A stretch of 9,378 bases of DNA from Acidimicrobiia bacterium (GTDB taxonomy: Bacteria; Actinomycetota; Acidimicrobiia; Spongiisociales; UBA5794), in the NCBI GenBank assembly GCA_013695075.1, contig JACDBE010000006.1, positions 1 to 9,378 of the forward strand. Reading direction: 5' to 3'. The position numbers and the translations under genes were made by a program. A model generated the notes under the pieces. The model was given only the letters and a program-made list of their open reading frames with translations, had not been told where the DNA came from and did no database searches. This document shows, in pieces, positions 5,564-9,378 of the stretch; the first letter of the stretch is position 1, and each line of letters starts with the position of its first letter.

Positions 5564-6367
5564 TCAGCGGGCGATGCGACGCCCGGTGGTGATGAAACCG
5601 GTGTGGCCCACCATGCGATGCGACGGGCGCACCGATCGCCCATCGATCACCCAGGTGCGGTGGAGTACCTCGATGGTGGCCACGTCGAAGAACGCACCGC
5701 TGGACGTCATCGCCTCTACCACCGCCTGTACCTGCGGCACCGTCGGCAGGTAGCACAGGATGATGCCGCCGGGGCGGAGCCCGGTGGCGGCCAGCGCCGC
5801 CAGGTGCCAGGGCTCGGGGAGGTCGAGCACGATGCGGTCGCAGCCCACCGCCGGCAGCGCCTCCTCCACCTCCCCCACCCGCAGATCGATATGGGTGGGT
5901 ATGGCGCCGTGGAAGCCGGTGATGAGCTTGCGAGCCACCGCGGCGTGATCGGGGCGGCGTTCGTAGCTCACCACCAGCCCCGACGATCCCACCGCCCGCC
6001 CCAGCGCCATGGTGAGCCCGCCGGAGCCGGTGCCGGCCTCGAGCACCGTCATCCCGGGAGCGATGTCGGCGGCGAGGAGGATGGCCCCGATGTCCTTGGG
6101 GTACGACACGGTGGCCCGCCGCCCCATCTTGAGGACGTAGTCGGCCAGGGTAGGCAGCAGCGCAACGTACGGTTCGCCCAGCGTGGTGGTGTGTACGGTC
6201 CCGTCGGCACTGCCGATGATGGCGCCGTGCTCGATGACGCCGCGATGGGAGTGGAACTGGCGGCCGGGCACCAGCTCGATGAGGTAGCGCCGGCCCTTGC
6301 TGTCGTGGAGCATGCACGGGCCGCCGGCGGCGAACACCGGGGGTCCCCGGTGGCGATCGGCGGTCAC
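5564..6367 (-). CDS. trmI: tRNA (adenine-58-N1)-methyltransferase TrmI
   Basis: This 267-aa enzyme uses S-adenosylmethionine to make m1A at position 58 of the tRNA T-loop, usually as a homotetramer. It aligns from memory with mycobacterial Rv2118c: KGRRYLIELVPG and FHSHRGVIEH in the N-terminal beta domain, SYPKDIGAIL (88-97), the SAM motif VLEAGTGSGGLT (108-119), acidic motif SYERRPDHA (134-142), LDLPEPWHLA (181-190), and a C-terminal RPSHRMVGHTGF. trmI lies near mpa in other actinobacteria too. The start is GTG at 6367, 7 nt after a tiny upstream reading frame, with no clear ribosome site. ATG at residue 19 is less likely, since relatives extend further upstream. It is probably the last gene of the small-membrane-protein operon. 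Confidence 0.93.
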   Translation of the reverse strand: MTADRHRGPPVFAAGGPCMLHDSKGRRYLIELVPGRQFHSHRGVIEHGAIIGSADGTVHTTTLGEPYVALLPTLADYVLKMGRRATVSYPKDIGAILLAADIAPGMTVLEAGTGSGGLTMALGRAVGSSGLVVSYERRPDHAAVARKLITGFHGAIPTHIDLRVGEVEEALPAVGCDRIVLDLPEPWHLAALAATGLRPGGIILCYLPTVPQVQAVVEAMTSSGAFFDVATIEVLHRTWVIDGRSVRPSHRMVGHTGFITTGRRIAR

Positions 6368-6374
6368 CGGTAGC

Positions 6375-6476
6375 TCAGTTGACGGCGCCGAAGAGTGAGG
6401 CCATCAGGGTGAGCACCATGGCCACCACGACCACCCAGACGAAGATCTTCACCGCCCGATCCCGGTCGCGAAACAC
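6375..6476 (-). CDS. Very small single-pass membrane protein (33 aa)
   Basis: I do not recognise a named family. The frame starts with GTG one nt after the stop of the preceding gene (TGA-C-GTG) and stops 7 nt before trmI, exactly filling the gap. The product has a short charged N-terminus (FRDRDRAVK) followed by one strongly hydrophobic helix, IFVWVVVVAMVLTLMASLF, and almost nothing after it. The charge placement predicts N-terminus in the cytoplasm. No ATG or GTG start is available upstream in this frame before a stop. A weak GGCGGG lies 5 nt before the start. A helix this clean in GC-rich DNA, with tight packing between neighbours, argues for a real gene, but it could be chance. Confidence 0.5.
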   Translation of the reverse strand: MFRDRDRAVKIFVWVVVVAMVLTLMASLFGAVN

Positions 6477-6477
6477 G

Positions 6478-6708
6478 TCAACCCGCCACGTCGGTCTCGT
6501 CGGTCGGCGTCGTCCCCCGCACCAGCCGTATCTTCACCATCTCACCCTCCCGCAACCGGCGGGAGTAGATGCGTTCCTTGGCGGGACGGCGATGGTCCCG
6601 CATCCACCCCAGCAACACCAAGGCGGCTCCGAACCCTGCGGCGGCGCTGCTGCCGCGACGCAGCCCGGAGAGGAGCTGCTGGATCCCGAGCACTCGCATC
6701 GGCTTCAT
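6478..6708 (-). CDS. Small membrane-anchored hypothetical protein (76 aa)
   Basis: I do not recognise the family. The 76-aa product has a basic amphipathic start (QQLLSGLRRG), one hydrophobic stretch of about 15-18 residues (AAAGFGAALVLLGWM, about 20-34), then a strongly basic segment (RDHRRPAKERIYSRRLREG) and a short soluble tail containing MVKIRLVRGTT. The ATG at 6708 overlaps the stop of the upstream gene as ATGA, implying coupled translation; a second ATG three codons in is possible. Its stop is one nt before the start of the 33-aa frame. The frame stays open further upstream, but that part runs antiparallel in phase to clearly better genes and is not used. Confidence 0.7.
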   Translation of the reverse strand: MKPMRVLGIQQLLSGLRRGSSAAAGFGAALVLLGWMRDHRRPAKERIYSRRLREGEMVKIRLVRGTTPTDETDVAG

Positions 6709-6905
6709 TTGAGGCGGAAGACCTCCACCCTGGCTCCCCCTGCCTTGGTGCCGCGGCGGCGACCGAAGACGAAGGCGAGGACGATGATCACCACCACAGC
6801 AACGGCGATGGCGGTTCCGGTCGTCTTCGCCCGTTCCTTGGTGTCGTTGACGATGGTCTCGATCTGTCGCAGCTTGCTCTCGAGGTCCGAGCGTTGCACG
6901 GCCAT
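6705..6905 (-). CDS. Small single-pass membrane protein with amphipathic N-terminus (66 aa)
   Basis: The 66-aa product begins with a charged helical stretch (RSDLESKLRQIETIVNDTKE, about 5-24), which may form a short coiled coil, followed by one membrane helix (TGTAIAVAVVVIIVLAFVF, about 29-47) and a basic juxtamembrane run GRRRGTK. The layout resembles DUF3618/YtxH-like small actinobacterial membrane proteins, but I cannot assign it to a family. The ATG at 6905 is supported by AAGGAG 8 nt upstream, lying in the end of the preceding gene, whose stop is 5 nt away. It overlaps the next gene by 4 nt (ATGA). Confidence 0.78.
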   Translation of the reverse strand: MAVQRSDLESKLRQIETIVNDTKERAKTTGTAIAVAVVVIIVLAFVFGRRRGTKAGGARVEVFRLK

Positions 6906-6910
6906 GGGTC

Positions 6911-7216
6911 TCACTCCTTGGATGACGACGCGGTGATGCGGAACATGACGGCGACCACGATGGCCAGAGCCAGCACCCCCAGCACGTAGCCGAGCGCCTC
7001 CCAATTGCGACCCGCGGGCAGGGCTTCGATGAGGTAACGCACGCCGGCAATTCCGATGAACAGGGCGGCGAGCAGGAAACACACCGCCGCCGCCAGCGAG
7101 ATGGCGGCGAAGCGTCCCAGCTGCTTGGCTGGCACCACGGTCTCCTGGCGCAGGTACTGGGTGGACAGCGCCACGAACTCCCTGACCTGATCCGGCAGTT
7201 CCTTCACGTCGGCCAT
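6911..7216 (-). CDS. Holin-superfamily-like two-helix membrane protein (101 aa)
   Basis: The 101-aa product has a soluble N-terminal helix (KELPDQVREFVALSTQYLRQET), a first membrane segment AAISLAAAVCFLLAALFIGI (about 37-56), a short loop with AGRNWEA, and a second segment LGYVLGVLALAIVVAVMF (about 75-92). This is the plan of the actinobacterial phage-holin-3_6 (DUF1469) family, which despite the name is chromosomal and of unclear role. The assignment is from topology, not from residues that decide it. ATG 7216 has GGGAG 5 nt upstream, and a possible TAGCCT -10 lies at 7246-7251 in the 94-nt gap. Reading upstream to 7369 would add a low-complexity, Arg-rich segment and is not supported. It appears to lead the operon ending in trmI. 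Confidence 0.78.
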   Translation of the reverse strand: MADVKELPDQVREFVALSTQYLRQETVVPAKQLGRFAAISLAAAVCFLLAALFIGIAGVRYLIEALPAGRNWEALGYVLGVLALAIVVAVMFRITASSSKE

Positions 7217-7310
7217 CACCGCTCCCACCCGTTGCCTTGGGCGCCAGGCTACCGCAAACGCCCCCCCATCCTGTTTGGACGCCGTCGGCGATGCTCGCAG
7301 ACGCGCCGGG

Positions 7311-7433
7311 TCAGAAACGGCGCCGTGCCGCCGAACCCGTCTTGCGCCGACCCCGGCCGAACCAACCAACGGCCAGGCCGAGCACGAAGGCGAGGAGGAT
7401 CCAGATGGCGATCTGCATGGCTACGTACGACAC
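7311..7433 (-). CDS. ArfB-like tiny membrane protein (40 aa)
   Basis: A 40-residue product with one membrane helix, QIAIWILLAFVLGLAVGWF, and a very basic tail (GRGRRKT to RRRF), following the OmpA-like gene directly. I chose GTG 7433 because GGAGG lies 7 nt upstream in the end of the OmpA-like gene. GTG 7439, overlapping its stop (GTGA), and ATG 7418 are alternatives. In mycobacteria the ArfA (OmpATb) gene is likewise followed by arfB, a tiny single-helix protein needed for ArfA function. The similarity here is of position, size and topology; I cannot claim sequence homology. About 94 nt without a gene separate it from the holin-like gene. Confidence 0.6.
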   Translation of the reverse strand: MSYVAMQIAIWILLAFVLGLAVGWFGRGRRKTGSAARRRF

Positions 7434-7435
7434 GG

Positions 7436-8608
7436 TCACTCCTCCAGGGCGATGAACTCGATGCGGCGGTTGCGCGCCCGACCGGCGGGGGTGTCGTTGG
7501 AGGCGACGGGTTGGGTTTCCCCATGACCGGTCACCACGAAGCGGTCGGGGTCCTCGTCGTTTTCGACCAAGTAGGCGAGCACCGCCTCGGCGCGGCGGAT
7601 GGACAGATCGAGGTTGAACGCCGGCGTCCCGATGGCATCGGTGTGACCGGCGATCTCGACGGGAACCTCGGGGAACTGGCGCAGCGCGGCGAGCACCTCA
7701 CTGAGCAGCCGGCGCCCGGCCGGCGTGAGCACATCGGAGTTGAACCTGAACTCCACCACCTTGCCCCTGATGAGGTCGTCCAGGTTCTCCTGTAGCTCTT
7801 CGACCCGCTCCGGGGGTGGTGGCGGCGGGGCGTCGACAACGCTGAGGGCGCTGACAAAGTCAATAGGCCCGTCCCGGAAGAGCTGCTCGGCCTGGCGACG
7901 GACGTCGCTCTGGATCTGGCGGGTCTCGAATACGGCAGACACGGTGGCCACCCCCGCCTCCGGATTCACCAGGATCTCGAAGGTATCCACCTCCTCGTTG
8001 AGGCGTTCGGCGATGCCCAGCACCGCCGCCATCCAGGCATCGGTGGCGGGAACCCGCTCTCTGATGACGAGCCCGTCGGCGTCGAGCTGATGGCCGGTGG
8101 CGCCGAGGGCGGTGGTGACCCGATCGATGGTCGCTTGGTCGGGCATGGTGCCAGTGACGGTGAGGGTGCCGTCGGCCAGGGAGATCACCATGTTGTCGGC
8201 CGGCGCCGGGCCTTCCGGTTCGGGAGGCACGGTCACCTCCAGCGTGCTCGACACGGTGGCCACCCCGGGCAGCGCCGCCACCGCCTGAGGCAGCGCCACC
8301 ACAGCCGCCTCGTCGTCGACGGCGCCGGTGAGCACCACATCCTGGCCATCGGCGGCGACGGTCACCTGGTCGTAGCCGGACCGCCTGAGGTAGTCGAGGG
8401 TGTCCTCGGCGACGGCGGCCTCCACCTGGCTGCCCCCAAACATGATCGCCGCAGCCAGCAGCGCCACCAAGGCCACCGCCGACAGCAGGCCGAAGGCGAC
8501 CCCGGAGAGAATGGGGCCCTCGTCATCCTCGCCGGCGATGAACCGCGGCGTCTGCTGGCGAGGGGTTTCGGCGAGGTCCCGCATTCGCGATCTGGGCTTC
8601 TTGGCCAC
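7436..8608 (-). CDS. ArfA-like envelope protein: membrane anchor, BON repeats, OmpA domain
   Basis: This 390-aa protein has a basic, soluble N-terminus, one membrane helix (about 33-58, GVAFGLLSAVALVALLAAAI) and an extracytoplasmic part. Residues 62-128 and 138-200 look like BON domains (QVTVAADGQDVVLTGAVDD; DGTLTVTGTMPDQATI), and a third related stretch ends near 258. A hinge of six prolines (261-266) leads to a C-terminal OmpA domain (about 283-390) with FNSDVLTPAGRRLL, HTD (322-324), LSIRRAEAV and GHGETQP, and NRRIEF near the end. Asp324 and Arg339 match the pair that binds diaminopimelate in OmpA domains, so it probably tethers the envelope to peptidoglycan. The plan is that of mycobacterial ArfA/OmpATb (Rv0899). 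The GTG start has AGGAGG only 3 nt upstream; ATG at residue 9 is an alternative. Confidence 0.88.
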   Translation of the reverse strand: MAKKPRSRMRDLAETPRQQTPRFIAGEDDEGPILSGVAFGLLSAVALVALLAAAIMFGGSQVEAAVAEDTLDYLRRSGYDQVTVAADGQDVVLTGAVDDEAAVVALPQAVAALPGVATVSSTLEVTVPPEPEGPAPADNMVISLADGTLTVTGTMPDQATIDRVTTALGATGHQLDADGLVIRERVPATDAWMAAVLGIAERLNEEVDTFEILVNPEAGVATVSAVFETRQIQSDVRRQAEQLFRDGPIDFVSALSVVDAPPPPPPERVEELQENLDDLIRGKVVEFRFNSDVLTPAGRRLLSEVLAALRQFPEVPVEIAGHTDAIGTPAFNLDLSIRRAEAVLAYLVENDEDPDRFVVTGHGETQPVASNDTPAGRARNRRIEFIALEE

Positions 8609-8629
8609 GGTCCTCCTGGATGCTGCTTG

Positions 8630-8647
8630 CGCCGGTCGGGGCCGGCG
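8630..8647 (-). terminator. Short hairpin between the Nudix and OmpA-like genes
   Basis: CGCCGG (8630-8635) and CCGGCG (8642-8647) form a perfect 6-bp stem with a 6-nt loop in the 52-nt gap after the Nudix stop. No T-run follows on the minus strand, so it may be a weak terminator, a processing site or chance. Confidence 0.25.
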
Positions 8648-8660
8648 TCGGGTGTCGATC

Positions 8661-9149
8661 CTAACGGTCGCCGGTTTTCAGGTGATCCGCAAGCCGAACG
8701 ATCAGCGCCGCCTGAGCCGGGTTGAGCAGCCGCCGAGCCTCGTCAAGGCTCACCCAGCTGACCCGGTCGATCTCGGGGACCTCGATGGTGCGACCAGATC
8801 GGGGCGGCCACTGCACCGGCACCAGGTTGGACACCACCGTTGCCGGGTCGAGGTCGCCCTCACCGGCAAACGCATGCACCCGCTTGCCGGCCCGCTGCAC
8901 CACCACCCCCAGATCGGTCAATTCCTGGGGAGCCGCCGCCCCGGTCTCCTCGGTGAACTCGCGGCGGGCCGCCGCCTCCAGGTCCTCGTCACCGTTGGCA
9001 AGCCCCTTGGGGATGGTCCAGGCCCCGGCGTCCTTCCTCGCCCAGAACGGTCCCCCGGGGTGAGCGATCAGGACCTCGACCTCGCCATCACCCCCGATGC
9101 GGTGCATCAGTACGCCGGCACTGACGGGTCGGGAGGATGCAGACGCCAT
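8661..9149 (-). CDS. Nudix hydrolase (COG4119-like)
   Basis: This 162-aa protein is a Nudix-fold pyrophosphohydrolase that would cleave a nucleoside diphosphate linked to another group. The Nudix box is complete at 49-71: G49-x5-E55-x7-R63-E64-F-T-E67-E68-T-G70-A, with all metal-binding glutamates. Before it come SAGVLMHR, VLIAHPGGPFWARKDAGAW and TIPKG, the pattern of the predicted NTP pyrophosphohydrolases of COG4119; after it comes EIDRVSWVSLDEARRLLNPAQ. The substrate cannot be read from sequence. I chose ATG 9149, which begins just before the domain; GTG 9179 would add ten residues, and neither has a clear ribosome site. A TAGCCT at 9160-9165 could be a -10 for a nearly leaderless transcript. 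Confidence 0.88.
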   Translation of the reverse strand: MASASSRPVSAGVLMHRIGGDGEVEVLIAHPGGPFWARKDAGAWTIPKGLANGDEDLEAAARREFTEETGAAAPQELTDLGVVVQRAGKRVHAFAGEGDLDPATVVSNLVPVQWPPRSGRTIEVPEIDRVSWVSLDEARRLLNPAQAALIVRLADHLKTGDR

Positions 9150-9189
9150 GGAACCGGTGAGGCTACCGGACACCAGCACCTGTGAAGGC

Positions 9190-9209
9190 CGCCAACCCTA
9201 AGGTTGGCG
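9190..9209 (-). terminator. Hairpin downstream of tRNA-Leu
   Basis: CGCCAACC (9190-9197) and GGTTGGCG (9202-9209) form a perfect 8-bp stem with a 4-nt loop (CTAA), beginning 9 nt after the tRNA 3' end. It probably terminates the tRNA transcript before the Nudix gene. There is no T-run after it, only GCCTTC. Confidence 0.45.
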
Positions 9210-9218
9210 TCGAGGGGG

Positions 9219-9303
9219 TGTCGGAGAGAGGACTCGAACCTCCACGGGATGCTCTCCCACTAGGCCCTCAACCTAGCGCGTCTACCAGTTCCGCCACTCC
9301 GAC
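9219..9303 (-). tRNA. tRNA-Leu, anticodon GAG
   Basis: An 85-nt class II tRNA. The acceptor arms GTCGGAG and CTCCGAC pair fully (9297-9303 with 9220-9226) and the discriminator is A (9219). The D-stem is GCG/CGC. The anticodon stem CTAGG/CCTAG encloses TTGAGGG, so the anticodon is GAG (9267-9269), reading the CUC and CUU codons. A long variable arm has a GGGA/TCCC stem. The T-arm is GGAGG-TTCGAGT-CCTCT. CCA is not encoded: the bases after the discriminator are CCC. Confidence 0.96.
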
Positions 9304-9314
9304 GTGGGTTGGTG

Positions 9315-9320
9315 ATTATA
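9315..9320 (-). promoter_or_regulatory. -10 box of the tRNA-Leu gene
   Basis: A perfect TATAAT on the minus strand, 11 nt before the tRNA 5' end, would give a leader of about 5 nt. The hexamer 17 nt further upstream (GGTTCT) is a poor -35. The AT-rich box stands out in this GC-rich DNA. Confidence 0.6.
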
Positions 9321-9378
9321 TCCGACGGGTCATAGGTAGAACCGGGCCAGCCACACCGCAACGCACGCCGGGCGCTCC

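Noticed and set aside
6379..6936. Plus-strand frame of 185 aa opposite the small membrane-protein genes
   Set aside because: Low-complexity Thr/Ser/Arg-rich product; the minus strand has hydrophobic helices, overlapping starts and a good AAGGAG site.
7217..7369. N-terminal extension of the holin-like protein to 7369
   Set aside because: The added 51 residues are Arg-rich low complexity and overlap the 40-aa membrane peptide gene; ATG 7216 has a suitable ribosome site.
9219..9378. Prophage or integrase attachment site at the tRNA-Leu
   Set aside because: No integrase gene and no repeat of the tRNA 3' end are visible in the window.

Overview
The window is high-GC bacterial DNA with frequent GTG starts and tightly overlapped genes. 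Its core is a complete Pup-proteasome operon apart from the ligase gene. Operon order mpa-dop-pup-prcB-prcA, with trmI nearby, is the actinobacterial arrangement, so the source is very probably an actinomycete-phylum organism. An early-branching lineage such as Acidimicrobiia would fit, but the exact lineage is inference. Almost every gene is on the minus strand; only a small ferredoxin is on the plus strand.

Right to left, in the direction of transcription: a tRNA-Leu(GAG) with a perfect TATAAT box (9219-9320) is followed by a hairpin and a Nudix hydrolase. Next comes an ArfA-like BON/OmpA envelope protein, coupled to a 40-residue single-pass membrane peptide. A second run then follows: a holin-like two-helix membrane protein, three very small one-helix proteins (66, 76 and 33 aa), and the tRNA m1A58 methyltransferase TrmI. 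These genes abut or overlap and look like one operon. trmI converges on a plus-strand ferredoxin across a strong inverted repeat (5502-5552).

The ferredoxin is divergent from the proteasome operon. The 141-nt divergent region carries a mycobacterial-style PafBC/RecA-NDp promoter (TTGTCTGTA-N8-TACACT) facing mpa, a 6+6 palindrome just upstream of it, and a 10-nt direct repeat shared with the ferredoxin -10 box. The operon reads mpa (ring unfoldase ending in the GQYL gate-opening motif), dop (depupylase), pup (already ending in Glu), prcB and prcA (20S core). Each junction overlaps by 4 or 8 nt. Past prcA are about 150 nt of GC-rich stem-loops and no gene. The Pup ligase pafA and its usual neighbours pafB/pafC are not in the window.

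Main points for a second look: the DNA-damage-type promoter in front of the proteasome operon; Ala instead of Gly before the PrcB active-site Thr; Pup encoded as GGE; a ferredoxin with an Asp in place of a cluster Cys; the string of tiny membrane-protein genes before trmI; and the ArfA/ArfB-like gene pair.
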